The notes below the pieces were generated by a model. That model had not been told where the DNA came from and did no database searches. It worked only from the letters and a program-made list of their open reading frames with translations. DNA of 47,332 nucleotides from an uncultured Lachnospiraceae bacterium (GTDB taxonomy: Bacteria > Bacillota > Clostridia > Lachnospirales > Lachnospiraceae). This document shows, one piece after another, positions 1 through 8,648 of the stretch; the first letter of the stretch is position 1; each line of letters starts with the position of its first letter. The DNA is taken from NCBI GenBank assembly GCA_944384015.1, contig CALWRT010000133.1, forward strand, positions 1 through 47,332, in the 5' to 3' direction. The position numbers were made by a program, and so were the translations under genes.

Positions 1-1
1 A

Positions 2-727
2 GGAGAAATCCAGTTTGACCGGGAGAATCAGGAGCTGATTAGCAATATCTCCCATGATCTGAAGACGCCGATTACAGCCGTCAAAGGATATGTGGAGGGA
101 ATTATGGACGGCGTGGCAGATACGCCGGAGAAAATGGACCGCTATATTCGGACAATCTATAACAAGGCCAACGATATGGACAGGCTCATCAATGAATTGA
201 CCTTTTATTCTAAGATTGATACGAACCGCATTCCCTATACGTTCAGCAAGATCAATGTGGACGATTATTTTCAGGACTGCGCGGAAGAGGTGGGAATGGA
301 TCTGGAGGCGGAGGGAATGGAGTTCCACTATGCGAACCATGCCGACAGAGATATTGTGGTCATTGCTGATGCAGAGCAGCTGAAGCGGGTTGTGAATAAC
401 ATTGTGAGCAATTCGATGAAATATATGGATAAGGCACACGGGGTCATATCGATAGATATCCGGGATGTGGGAGATTTTATTCAAGTGGACATCAGTGACA
501 ATGGGAAAGGGATTGCGACAAAGGATCTGCAGTATATTTTTGACCGCTTTTACAGAGCGGACGCATCCCGCAACTCTTCTAAGAGGGGAAGCGGCATCGG
601 TCTGTCCATTGTGAAGAAGATTATAGAAGACCATGGAGGGAAAATATGGGCAACGAGCCGGGAAGGCGAAGGGACGACCATGTCCTTCGTGCTCAGAAAA
701 TATCAGGAGGTACCAATACATGAGTAA
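2..727 (+). CDS. Sensor histidine kinase, C-terminal part (5' end outside window)
   Basis: This is the cytoplasmic catalytic half of a two-component sensor kinase. The reading frame is open from base 2, so the start, any membrane segments and any sensor domain lie upstream of the window. The HisKA box ISHDLKTP appears about 15 residues in, with the phospho-accepting His. It is followed by the HATPase_c boxes: N box (NNIVSNSMKY), G1 (DNGKGI), F box (IFDRFYRAD) and G2 (GSGIGLSI). It overlaps the response regulator gene by 8 bp, which indicates translational coupling and a cognate pair. Its dimerisation region (HDLKTP...GYVEGIMDGVADT) closely resembles the kinase at 42867-44330, so the two are paralogues. 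The signal sensed cannot be told from this part. Confidence 0.93.
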   Translation, partial: GEIQFDRENQELISNISHDLKTPITAVKGYVEGIMDGVADTPEKMDRYIRTIYNKANDMDRLINELTFYSKIDTNRIPYTFSKINVDDYFQDCAEEVGMDLEAEGMEFHYANHADRDIVVIADAEQLKRVVNNIVSNSMKYMDKAHGVISIDIRDVGDFIQVDISDNGKGIATKDLQYIFDRFYRADASRNSSKRGSGIGLSIVKKIIEDHGGKIWATSREGEGTTMSFVLRKYQEVPIHE

Positions 728-1409
728 GATATTGATTGTAGAAGATGAAGAGAGCATTGCGGATCTTGAAAAAGACTATCTGGAACTGAGCGGCTTTGAG
801 GTAGAAATACAGAACAACGGGGACGATGGCCTTAGAGACGCTCTGGAGAAAGATTTTGATCTTCTGATCCTGGATCTCATGCTTCCCGGTATCGACGGAT
901 TTGAGATCTGTAAGAGGGTCAGGGAAGTGAAGAATATGCCAATCATTATGGTATCTGCTAAGAAAGATGATATTGACAAGATACGGGGATTGGGACTGGG
1001 AGCAGACGATTATATGACGAAGCCGTTCAGCCCCAGCGAGCTGGTGGCCCGGGTGAAGGCCCACCTGTCCAGATATGAGCGTCTGATCGGCAGCAATGCG
1101 CAGGAAAACGATGTGGTGGAGATCCGGGGAATCAAAATTGATAAGACGGCCCGGAGAGTATGGGTAAACGGGGAAGAAAAAAATTTCACTACGAAGGAAT
1201 TTGATTTGCTTACCTTCTTGGCTCAGAACCCGAACCACGTTTTTACAAAAGAAGAGCTGTTCAAGAAGATATGGGATATGGACTCGATTGGAGATATCGC
1301 CACAGTGACCGTCCACATTAAGAAAATCCGGGAGAAGATTGAATTTAACACAGCGAAGCCCCAGTATATTGAGACGATATGGGGAGTAGGCTACCGCTTC
1401 AAGGTGTGA
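720..1409 (+). CDS. OmpR/PhoB-family response regulator
   Basis: DNA-binding response regulator of 229 residues, partner of the overlapping upstream kinase. The receiver domain (about 1-118) has the acidic pair E8/D9, the phospho-acceptor D52 in LILDLMLPG, and the conserved Lys in MTKPF. The C-terminal winged-helix domain (about 130-229) ends with the typical TVTVHIKKIREKI and ETIWGVGYRF segments. The ATG at 720 is chosen because AGGAGG lies 9 bp before it and because the receiver domain begins right there; the open frame extends upstream but without homology. The rluA-like gene follows after 4 bp, so all three are probably co-transcribed. Targets are unknown. Confidence 0.95.
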   Translation: MSKILIVEDEESIADLEKDYLELSGFEVEIQNNGDDGLRDALEKDFDLLILDLMLPGIDGFEICKRVREVKNMPIIMVSAKKDDIDKIRGLGLGADDYMTKPFSPSELVARVKAHLSRYERLIGSNAQENDVVEIRGIKIDKTARRVWVNGEEKNFTTKEFDLLTFLAQNPNHVFTKEELFKKIWDMDSIGDIATVTVHIKKIREKIEFNTAKPQYIETIWGVGYRFKV

Positions 1410-1413
1410 TGGG

Positions 1414-2232
1414 ATGAGTTGGAACAGACCGGAATTGGACATTTTGTACGAGGACGAGGCGGTATTGGTGGTGAGAAAACCTACTGGTCTGGCGGTTCAG
1501 ACTGCCCATCTGTCCCAGAAGGATATGGTGAGCATTGTGAAGACCTATCTGGCAGGGAAGGGAGCAGCCAACCCGTATGTGGGGATCGTGCACAGGCTGG
1601 ATCAGCCGGTAGAGGGGATTATGGTCATAGCCAAGACGCCCCGGGCGGCGGCCGCGCTGAGCAGACAGGCAGACTATGGGGACGGACAGAAACTAGATGG
1701 AAGGCGGCACAAGGGACAGAGACAGTGCCGGAAGATGGGGAAGGAATATGTTGCTGTTGTACAGCTCCCGCCGGGGGCACCGCGGCGGGGTGTCTTGAAG
1801 GATATGCTGCTGCGGGACGGGAGAACAAATACGTCATCCGTCGTCTTGGAGGGGACGGCGGGAGCAAAGTACAGTGAATTGGAATACGAGATCAGGCAGG
1901 CTGTTCAAGCAGGGCCTATCTTGGCAGAAAGCAGGGGAGACGAAAACTTCTCAGCAGAAGATAAGGAACCAAAGGGAGTGCGGCCGGATCCGATGCAGAT
2001 GGGACTTGTATCCGTTCATCTGAAAACCGGGCGCCATCATCAGATACGGGTGCAGATGGCCCACGCCGGCATGCCCCTCTATGGAGACCAGAAATACGGA
2101 GGATTCTGTCCCCGCGGAGCAAATATAGCGCTGTGCGCAGCCAGACTTGCCTTTAGCCATCCGGTGGATGGAAGAAGGATGGAATTTGTTTGTATGCCGC
2201 AGAATCCAGTGTTTGGCTATTTCCGCCTGTAA
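1414..2232 (+). CDS. RluA-family RNA pseudouridine synthase
   Basis: Converts uridine to pseudouridine in rRNA or tRNA. The catalytic motif HRLDQPVEG (Asp in HRLD) lies near residue 60 and the late family motif TGRHHQIRVQMAHAGMPLYGDQKYG near residues 205-230. The protein is 272 residues and has no N-terminal S4 domain. Two segments are longer than usual for the family: a Gly/Lys/Arg-rich stretch around residues 86-104 and a polar stretch around 165-190. It follows the response regulator by 4 bp, so it is likely read from the same transcript. RluA-family members differ in substrate and the target base cannot be deduced from this sequence. Confidence 0.9.
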   Translation: MSWNRPELDILYEDEAVLVVRKPTGLAVQTAHLSQKDMVSIVKTYLAGKGAANPYVGIVHRLDQPVEGIMVIAKTPRAAAALSRQADYGDGQKLDGRRHKGQRQCRKMGKEYVAVVQLPPGAPRRGVLKDMLLRDGRTNTSSVVLEGTAGAKYSELEYEIRQAVQAGPILAESRGDENFSAEDKEPKGVRPDPMQMGLVSVHLKTGRHHQIRVQMAHAGMPLYGDQKYGGFCPRGANIALCAARLAFSHPVDGRRMEFVCMPQNPVFGYFRL

Positions 2233-2239
2233 AAATCCG

Positions 2240-2269
2240 TTGACAAAACCAGAGCAGTTGCTATACAAT
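2240..2269 (+). promoter_or_regulatory. Sigma-A promoter of the proS T-box leader
   Basis: TTGACA at 2240-2245 and TACAAT at 2264-2269 with an 18-bp spacer (TATACA at 2262 is an alternative -10 with a 16-bp spacer). It lies immediately before the T-box leader and 8 bp after the stop codon of the previous gene. Confidence 0.75.
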
Positions 2270-2275
2270 GAGCGG

Positions 2276-2590
2276 TAGATAAAAGGCTGCAAGGCCCAAC
2301 ATCATGAGGAGTATGGCGTAGAAGAGGAATAGTACAGGAAGGAGCCGTCACAGAGAGGGGACAAGAAGGTGGAAGTTCCCACGGCGAATCCCAGGAACCG
2401 GCCTCGGAGCCCCGTATGAACGCGAAGGGATTATCTGCCGCAGAAGACGTCTGGCAGTGTACATCGCCCAAATGCGGCGCAGGCCTGCGTTACAGGCATA
2501 GAGTGAACAGTAGGATGTTAACAAGGGTGGTACCGCCGGAAGACCGGTCCCTTACAGGTATTGCCATTGGGAACGTCCTTTTTTACTGTA
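2276..2590 (+). ncRNA. T-box riboswitch, tRNA-Pro, proS leader
   Basis: tRNA-sensing leader that lets transcription continue into proS when uncharged tRNA-Pro binds. The conserved T-box AAGGGTGGTACCGCC is at 2523-2537. GGTCCCTT at 2546-2553 closes the antiterminator and alternatively pairs with GGGA at 2569-2572 before a six-T run at 2579-2584, forming the terminator. Upstream are stem I landmarks: GAATAGTA, then CAGAGAGGGG around 2350, and GGTGGAA near 2368. The most likely specifier is CCG at 2398-2400 (proline), preceded by GAA and followed by GCCTCGGAG. The same spacing gives a valine codon in the valS leader, which supports the reading. About 130 nt of untranslated RNA lie between the terminator and proS. 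Confidence 0.9.
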
Positions 2591-2721
2591 AAGGCCCAGT
2601 CTGAAAGCAGAGACGGACGAGCGTCTGCTCGCAGGTATGCTGTAAAGACAGACGGGCTGCGGCTGCGTACGGGGACGAAGGCAGACAAGATAGGGAAATG
2701 AAAACAGGAGGGAGCAAGAAG

Positions 2722-4155
2722 ATGGCGAAGGAAAAGAAGATGGTAGAGGCTATTACATCGATGGATGTGGATTTTGCGCAGTGGTATACCGATATTGTCA
2801 AGAAAGCCGAATTGATCGATTATTCTAGTGTCAAGGGATGTATGATTATTAAGCCCGCAGGATACGCTCTGTGGGAAAATATCCAGAAGGAACTGGACCG
2901 TAGATTTAAAGAGACAGGGGTGGAGAACGTCTATATGCCTCTGTTCATCTCAGAGAGCCTGCTTCAGAAGGAGAAGGATCATGTGGAAGGATTCGCGCCG
3001 GAAGTGGCTTGGGTCACGATGGGAGGCTTGGAGCCGCTGCAGGAGAGGCTGTGTGTGCGTCCCACTTCGGAGACTCTTTTCTGTGATTTTTATTCCAATC
3101 TGATCCAGTCTTACCGGGATCTGCCCAAGGTATATAATCAGTGGTGTTCCGTGGTTCGCTGGGAGAAGACAACAAGACCGTTTCTTCGTTCCAGGGAATT
3201 CCTGTGGCAGGAAGGGCATACTGCTCACGCAACGGCTGAAGAAGCACAGGAGCGCACCATCCAGATGTTAAACCTGTATGCCGATTTCTGTGAGGAAGTG
3301 CTGGCGATACCGGTGATCAAGGGACGCAAGACCGATAAAGAGAAGTTCGCCGGGGCAGAGGAGACGTACACCATTGAATCGCTGATGCACGACGGCAAGG
3401 CACTCCAGTCCGGCACAAGCCATAACTTCGGAGATGGATTTGCCAGGGCATTCGATATTCAGTATACAGACAAGGACAATAAGCTTCAGTATGTACATCA
3501 GACGTCCTGGGGCATGTCTACCCGCATCATCGGGGCGATCATCATGGTTCACGGAGATGACAGCGGGTTAGTGCTGCCCCCCAGGATCGCTCCGGTGCAG
3601 GTTATGATCATTCCGATACAGCAGCGCAGGGAGGGTGTTCTGCAGAAGGCTGCCCAGCTTCAGGAGGAGCTTTCCAACTACCGGGTAAAGGTGGATGACA
3701 GCGATAAGAGCCCGGGATGGAAGTTTAGTGAACAGGAGATGAGAGGGATCCCTCTGCGCGTAGAGATTGGACCGAAGGATATCGAGGCGGGACAGGCAGT
3801 GGTGGTCCGAAGAGACACCCGAGAGAAGTATGTGATCGCGCTGGACCAGCTGAATACTAGAATAGGAGAATTGCTGGAGGAGATCCAAGGAGATATGCTG
3901 GAGAGGGCGAGAAAACACAGAGATGCCCACACATACGTAGCGGCCGGCTATGAGGAGTTCAAAGACGTTGTGGAACATAAGCCCGGCTTTGTAAAAGCAA
4001 TGTGGTGCGGCGATCGGGCCTGCGAGGAGAAGATCAAGGAAGAGACAGGGGCTACGTCCAGATGCATGCCTTTCGTACAGGAAAAAATATCGGACAAATG
4101 CGTGTGCTGCGGCCGTCCGGCAAAGGCGATGGTATATTGGGGCAAGGCTTATTAA
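2722..4155 (+). CDS. proS: Prolyl-tRNA synthetase, archaeal/eukaryotic type (type 3)
   Basis: Charges tRNA-Pro with proline. It is a class II synthetase of 477 residues without the editing insertion of the longer bacterial ProRS, so it belongs to the archaeal/eukaryotic-like type common in Clostridia. It begins [16 protein letters not shown], has the motif 2 region [16 protein letters not shown], and the [10 protein letters not shown] and [10 protein letters not shown] segments. The C-terminal domain has the cysteine pattern [10 protein letters not shown]...C...CVCCGRP, likely a zinc site as known for this type. ATG at 2722 is preferred over ATG at 2698 because AGGAGGGA at 2706-2713 lies 8 bp before it. 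Expression is controlled by the T-box leader. Confidence 0.96.
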   Translation: MAKEKKMVEAITSMDVDFAQWYTDIVKKAELIDYSSVKGCMIIKPAGYALWENIQKELDRRFKETGVENVYMPLFISESLLQKEKDHVEGFAPEVAWVTMGGLEPLQERLCVRPTSETLFCDFYSNLIQSYRDLPKVYNQWCSVVRWEKTTRPFLRSREFLWQEGHTAHATAEEAQERTIQMLNLYADFCEEVLAIPVIKGRKTDKEKFAGAEETYTIESLMHDGKALQSGTSHNFGDGFARAFDIQYTDKDNKLQYVHQTSWGMSTRIIGAIIMVHGDDSGLVLPPRIAPVQVMIIPIQQRREGVLQKAAQLQEELSNYRVKVDDSDKSPGWKFSEQEMRGIPLRVEIGPKDIEAGQAVVVRRDTREKYVIALDQLNTRIGELLEEIQGDMLERARKHRDAHTYVAAGYEEFKDVVEHKPGFVKAMWCGDRACEEKIKEETGATSRCMPFVQEKISDKCVCCGRPAKAMVYWGKAY

Positions 4156-4222
4156 GAAAAGAAAGAAAATGCTGAAATCAAAGCCTGCTTGAGGACGAAT
4201 GAAAGGAAAGGAGGGCAGCCTA

Positions 4223-5599
4223 TTGAGAACAGAGAGCAGGGCAGGCGCAGGTGTGCGCCTGCCAAAGGCAGTGAAGAGAATTCTGGATACGCTGCTCTCC
4301 CATGGATTCGAGGCGTATGCGGTAGGAGGCTGTATCCGGGACTGCATTCTGGGCAGAGAACCTCAAGACTGGGATATCACCACTTCTGCCGCGCCCGGCC
4401 AGATCAAAGAACTGTTCCCAAGGACTGTGGATACGGGAATCCAGCACGGTACGGTGACAGTGCTGGAGGAGCATAAGGGCTATGAGGTGACCACTTACCG
4501 GGCGGACGGAGAATATGAAGACGGCAGGCATCCTAAAGAGGTACGTTTTGTGTCCAGCCTTAGGGAGGACTTAAGCCGGAGAGACTTCACAATCAATGCC
4601 ATGGCCTACAACGAGGACGAAGGACTTATCGACTGCTTTAACGGAATGGAAGACCTGCGCAACAAGATAATCCGCTGTGTGGGAGAGCCGGACCGGAGGT
4701 TCGGAGAAGATGCCCTGCGTATGCTTCGAGCAGTGCGCTTTGCCGCCCAGCTGGGATTTGCGCTGGAGGAGGAGACCGCCCAAGCGATCGGGCGTCTGGC
4801 GGGGAATCTGGAGAAAATCAGCGCGGAGAGGATACAGGCGGAACTCGTGAAGCTGCTGGTATCTCCGCACCCGGAAGAACTGCTTCTGGCTTGGAAGCTT
4901 GGGATCACAGCGGTCATTCTTCCGGAGTTTGACCGGATGATGGAGACGCCTCAGAACAACCCCCACCACAATGCTTCCGTGGGCATCCACACAGTGCGGG
5001 CTGTGAGCGGCGTAAAGGCGGACAAGGTGCTGCGCCTTGCTATGCTGCTGCATGATGCAGGCAAGCCTGTCTGCCGGACGACCGACGAGCATGGCGTCGA
5101 CCATTTCTATAAGCATCCCCAGGTGGGAGCCGGCATGGCGGATGAGATACTGCGCAGGCTGAAATTCGACAATGAGACCCGCAGAAAAGTTGTTCTGCTT
5201 GTGCGCTGGCACGATACGTTTCTGGGCGACAGCCCGGCTGCTGTGAGGAGAGCTGTCTGCCGCGCGGGAGAAGAGATTTATCCGCTGCTGTTCCACGTGA
5301 AGGAAGCTGATATGCGCGCCCAGAGCCTATACGAAAGAGAGGCGAAGGAGGCCTCCCTGGCCCGGTCTTACAGGCTGTATCAGGATGTGATGAAGGCGGG
5401 AGAATGCATCAGTCTGAAGCAGCTGGCCGTGAACGGGACAGATCTGATTGAGGCAGGGCTGAAGCCGGGGCCGCTCCTGGGAGAGACGCTGCAGTGTCTG
5501 CTGGAACAAGTGTTGGAAGATCCGGCCTTAAATAACCGAGAATATTTGCTGAAGCAGGCCAAAAGCCTGAATACTTCCCCCTCGAATCTCATAAGATGA
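4223..5599 (+). CDS. cca: CCA tRNA nucleotidyltransferase (CCA-adding enzyme)
   Basis: Adds or repairs the 3'-terminal CCA of tRNAs. This matters here because neither tRNA gene at 20869-21016 encodes CCA. The nucleotidyltransferase head has AVGGCIRDCILGREPQDWDITTSA, followed by RRDFTINAMAYNE and the RRFGEDALRMLRAVRFAAQLGF motif of the poly(A) polymerase family. An HD domain (LHDAGKP) lies in the second half, as in clostridial long-form enzymes. The start is uncertain: TTG at 4223 has a perfect AAGGAGG 8 bp upstream, whereas in-frame ATG at 4199 has only GAGGA. The 3' end, including the stop codon, is part of a terminator hairpin. Confidence 0.93.
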   Translation: MRTESRAGAGVRLPKAVKRILDTLLSHGFEAYAVGGCIRDCILGREPQDWDITTSAAPGQIKELFPRTVDTGIQHGTVTVLEEHKGYEVTTYRADGEYEDGRHPKEVRFVSSLREDLSRRDFTINAMAYNEDEGLIDCFNGMEDLRNKIIRCVGEPDRRFGEDALRMLRAVRFAAQLGFALEEETAQAIGRLAGNLEKISAERIQAELVKLLVSPHPEELLLAWKLGITAVILPEFDRMMETPQNNPHHNASVGIHTVRAVSGVKADKVLRLAMLLHDAGKPVCRTTDEHGVDHFYKHPQVGAGMADEILRRLKFDNETRRKVVLLVRWHDTFLGDSPAAVRRAVCRAGEEIYPLLFHVKEADMRAQSLYEREAKEASLARSYRLYQDVMKAGECISLKQLAVNGTDLIEAGLKPGPLLGETLQCLLEQVLEDPALNNREYLLKQAKSLNTSPSNLIR

Positions 5600-5633
5600 A
5601 AAGAACATCAGTGAGATTGCGAGGGGATTTTTT
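5577..5633 (+). terminator. Terminator hairpin enclosing the next gene's ribosome binding site
   Basis: CCCCTCGAATCTCA (5578-5591) pairs with TGAGATTGCGAGGGG (5612-5626), giving a 14-bp stem with one bulged base and a 20-nt loop, followed by six T (5628-5633). The left arm lies in the last codons of cca. The right arm holds the GCGAGGGG that serves as ribosome binding site for the GTG start at 5634. Confidence 0.85.
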
Positions 5634-6629
5634 GTGAATGACAGGGAAAATGAAGTGCTCAAACAGTATGATTTCACAGTACTGTCCGCATATAAAGGAA
5701 GAGGAGCCGCGATCCTGGAGACAGATAAGGGGCTGAAAAGCTTTCGGGAATTCTCCGGTTCCTGCAGGAAGCTGCAGTTTCAGTACGAGCTGCTGGAACA
5801 TATAAAGGCTGCCGGCATGAAAAGCGATTTCCTGGTGAAGAATACACAGGGAGAGCTGATTGCCAAGGACAAGGACGGGAACGGCTACGTTGTCCGGGAC
5901 TGGTACGAGGCGAAGGAGTGTAATATCAGAGAGGCGGCAGAAGTGCTGATGGGGGTGCGCAATCTGGCCAGGCTGCATCTGGTCTGCCGAAATGTTCCCT
6001 TTACCAGAGAAGAGGATCCGCAGCGCTACCGCCAGGATGTGCAGGAGATCTTTCGCCGCAGAAACCAGGAGATGCGCCGGACGAGAGCCTTTATGCGGGA
6101 ACGCAGAGGAAAGACGGATTTTGAGATTTTCTTCCTGGGCTGCTGCCAGGAATTTCTGGATAAGGGGATGGAGATGGAGCAAAGCCTGGCAGGAGGCGCT
6201 TGTACCAGCCTGGAAGAGGAAGCCCGCTCCAGAAGGAGGGCGTGCCACGGAAGCTATAATCAGCATAACCTGCTTTTTCTGCGGGGCGAAGCCATTACAC
6301 TGGATTTTTCTAAGTGCTTTGTGGGGGTACAGCTCTCCGATCTGCATGACTTCATGCGCAAGATTATGGAGAAGTGGGACTGGGATTATGAGATAGGAAG
6401 GCGGGTGCTGGACAGTTATCAGAAAATCTGCCCAGTATCAGAGGAGGAGCTGCACTATCTATGGATCAGGCTGTGCTACCCGGAGAAATTCTGGAAGATT
6501 GCCAATCATTATAACAATAACCGCAAGAGCTGGATCCCGGATAAAAATATGGAAAAACTGAAGACGGTGGTGGGACAGGAGAGGAAGAAGGAGCGCTGTC
6601 TGAACAAATTATTTTTGTGCAGAGCCTAG
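5634..6629 (+). CDS. CotS-like spore coat protein (kinase-fold)
   Basis: Protein of 331 residues resembling the CotS/YutH spore coat family, which has a choline/aminoglycoside-kinase fold. It begins VLKQYDFTVLSAYKGRGAAILETDKG, a typical CotS start, and has the C-terminal LSDLHDFMRKIMEKWDWD segment. The kinase catalytic loop is HGSYNQHN at residues 205-212: where active kinases have HGD, this has Ser at 207. The metal-binding Asp in ITLDFSKC is kept. It is therefore probably not an active kinase, although this was not tested. GTG at 5634 is the only sensible start, and its ribosome binding site is inside the preceding terminator hairpin. It may be expressed by read-through or from an unseen sporulation promoter. 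Confidence 0.8.
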   Translation: MNDRENEVLKQYDFTVLSAYKGRGAAILETDKGLKSFREFSGSCRKLQFQYELLEHIKAAGMKSDFLVKNTQGELIAKDKDGNGYVVRDWYEAKECNIREAAEVLMGVRNLARLHLVCRNVPFTREEDPQRYRQDVQEIFRRRNQEMRRTRAFMRERRGKTDFEIFFLGCCQEFLDKGMEMEQSLAGGACTSLEEEARSRRRACHGSYNQHNLLFLRGEAITLDFSKCFVGVQLSDLHDFMRKIMEKWDWDYEIGRRVLDSYQKICPVSEEELHYLWIRLCYPEKFWKIANHYNNNRKSWIPDKNMEKLKTVVGQERKKERCLNKLFLCRA

Positions 6630-6665
6630 AATGAGCCGTGGATGATATTTATTTTTTGGGCTAAT

Positions 6666-6676
6666 TATGATATAGT
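6666..6676 (+). promoter_or_regulatory. Possible -10 region for the phosphohexomutase gene
   Basis: TATGAT (6666-6671) and TATAGT (6671-6676) resemble -10 boxes in the AT-rich gap before 6710. No good -35 is seen at 17 bp (only TTTATT at 6648), so this is weak. Confidence 0.3.
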
Positions 6677-6709
6677 ATTCCCAAAGATTACGATAAGGAG
6701 GTAATACCA

Positions 6710-8446
6710 ATGGACTATAAGGAGAGTTACCAGGAATGGCTTTCTAATCCGTATTTTGATGAAGCGACGAAGGAAGAACTGAAGAGTATTGCGGCAGATG
6801 AGAAAGAAATCAAAGAGCGTTTCTATACAGAATTAGAATTCGGGACGGCAGGTCTGAGAGGAGTCATCGGAGCAGGGACGAACCGAATGAACATTTACAC
6901 CGTTCGTAAGACGACACAGGGGCTGGCAAACTACATCAGCAAGGTGGGAGGACAGAACAGAGGAGTGGCGATCGCCTATGATTCCAGAAGAATGTCGCCG
7001 GAATTCGCCGACGAGGCGGCCCTGTGCCTATGCGCCAACGGGATTCATGCCTATGTCTTTGAGTCTCTGCGCCCGACGCCGGAGCTGTCTTATGCGGTGC
7101 GTAAGCTGGGATGCATTGCCGGCATTAATATTACCGCAAGCCATAACCCGCCGGAGTATAACGGCTATAAAGTATACTGGGAAGACGGGGCCCAGATTAC
7201 CCCTCCCCACGATACCGGCATCATGGATGAAGTGAAGAAAGTGACAAGCTTTGATTCCGTTAAGACGATGGGACGCGCCCAGGCGGAAGCAGAAGGATTG
7301 TACACATCCATCGGGAAAGAGATTGACGACGCTTATATCGAAGAGCTGAAGAGCCAGGTGATTCACTGGGATTCTATCCAGGCGGCCCAGAAGGAGATTA
7401 AAATTGTCTATACCCCTCTGCACGGGACAGGCAATATACCTGCCAGGAGAGTCCTCAGAGAGATTGGGTTCGAGAATGTCTATGTAGTCCCTGAACAGGA
7501 ACTGCCAGATGGAGAATTTCCCACAGTCAGCTATCCGAACCCGGAGGCGGCCGAAGCGTTCACGCTGGGGCTCACGCTGGCAAAAGAGCTGGACGCAGAC
7601 TTGGTGCTGGCTACAGATCCAGATGCGGACAGGCTGGGCGTCTATGTGAAGGACCAGAAGACCGGGGAATACCATTCCTTAACCGGCAACATGTCCGGCT
7701 GTCTGCTGGCAGAATATGAAATCAGCCAGAGGAAGGAACGGGACGGCGGGCTGCCGAAAGACGGCGCCCTGATCAAGACGATTGTGACAACAAATATGGC
7801 GGATGCCATCGCAAGATACTATGGAATCCGTCTCATTGAAGTACTGACAGGCTTCAAATTTATCGGCCAGCAGATTTTGAATTTTGAGACGACAGGCAAG
7901 GGGACGTATCTGTTCGGCTTCGAGGAGAGCTACGGCTGTCTAATCGGAACCCATGCCAGGGACAAGGACGCTATTGTAGCTACCATGGCGCTGGCGGAGG
8001 CTGCGGCATACTATAAGACTCAAGGGAAGACATTGTGGGATGCGATGCTGGATCTGTATGAGAAGTACGGATACTATAAGGACTCTATCAAATCCATCGA
8101 GCTGAAGGGCATTGAGGGAATTGCGAAGATCCAAGAGATTCTGGAGACGCTAAGGGCTGAGGAGCCCAAGGAGATTGCCGGCTATGAAGTACTCGCTGTG
8201 AGAGACTACAAAGCTGATACCGTGAAAAATCTCAAGACAGGGGAAGTATCCGGCACTGGACTGCCCAAGTCCAACGTCCTCTACTATGACCTGAGCGGCA
8301 GCGCATGGCTGTGCGTGCGCCCTTCCGGCACAGAGCCGAAGGTGAAATTCTATTATGGTGTGAAAGGCACCTCTCTTGCGGACGCTGACGAGAAGGCGGA
8401 CAAGATGGGGGAGGAAGTGCTGGCGATGATTCATAAAATGCTGTAG
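6710..8446 (+). CDS. Phospho-sugar mutase (phosphoglucomutase/phosphomannomutase family)
   Basis: Interconverts hexose 1- and 6-phosphates, feeding glycogen, cell wall and nucleotide-sugar synthesis. The 578-residue length fits the PgcA-like bacterial type. The active-site loop TASHNPPEYNGYKVY holds the catalytic Ser144. The metal loop is DPDADRLG, the sugar-binding loop GFEESYG and the phosphate-binding loop RPSGTEPKVKFYY near the C-terminus, so all four domains are complete. The start has AAGGAGG 8 bp upstream. It is followed by its own terminator at 8514-8547 and is probably monocistronic. Glucose versus mannose preference cannot be decided from sequence. Confidence 0.94.
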   Translation: MDYKESYQEWLSNPYFDEATKEELKSIAADEKEIKERFYTELEFGTAGLRGVIGAGTNRMNIYTVRKTTQGLANYISKVGGQNRGVAIAYDSRRMSPEFADEAALCLCANGIHAYVFESLRPTPELSYAVRKLGCIAGINITASHNPPEYNGYKVYWEDGAQITPPHDTGIMDEVKKVTSFDSVKTMGRAQAEAEGLYTSIGKEIDDAYIEELKSQVIHWDSIQAAQKEIKIVYTPLHGTGNIPARRVLREIGFENVYVVPEQELPDGEFPTVSYPNPEAAEAFTLGLTLAKELDADLVLATDPDADRLGVYVKDQKTGEYHSLTGNMSGCLLAEYEISQRKERDGGLPKDGALIKTIVTTNMADAIARYYGIRLIEVLTGFKFIGQQILNFETTGKGTYLFGFEESYGCLIGTHARDKDAIVATMALAEAAAYYKTQGKTLWDAMLDLYEKYGYYKDSIKSIELKGIEGIAKIQEILETLRAEEPKEIAGYEVLAVRDYKADTVKNLKTGEVSGTGLPKSNVLYYDLSGSAWLCVRPSGTEPKVKFYYGVKGTSLADADEKADKMGEEVLAMIHKML

Positions 8447-8513
8447 AGCAGCAAGACCGGCATTCCGAGGACAGCATCTGCGAAAAACGGATAGCCTTGG
8501 CATACAGGCGCTT

Positions 8514-8547
8514 AGAGGGCCCGGCGGATATCCGGGCTCTCTTATTT
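8514..8547 (+). terminator. Intrinsic terminator after the mutase gene
   Basis: AGAGGGCCCGG (8514-8524) pairs with CCGGGCTCTCT (8532-8542) with one G-U pair, followed by TATTT. A second, shorter hairpin (CTGCCGC at 8577 with GCGGCAG at 8593) lies just downstream in the mazG leader. Confidence 0.85.
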
Positions 8548-8648
8548 CCAGCAGGATAAACGTACAGAAGTACCCGCTGCCGCCGGGAGGAAGCGGCAGA
8601 ACATTGCCGGGACTAAGAGAACAAAGGGGATCAAAGAGGAGGAAAGGG

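Noticed and set aside
693-1442. Long minus-strand open frames opposite real genes (also opposite tilS, valS, pyrG and others)
   Set aside because: They mirror plus-strand genes with clear domains and show no ribosome binding sites or family motifs; they are by-products of the codon usage of the true genes.
2610-2690. Possible third copy of the structured repeat between the proS T-box and proS (GGACGAGCG start)
   Set aside because: Only the first nine bases resemble copies A and B; the downstream hairpins and spacing do not align.
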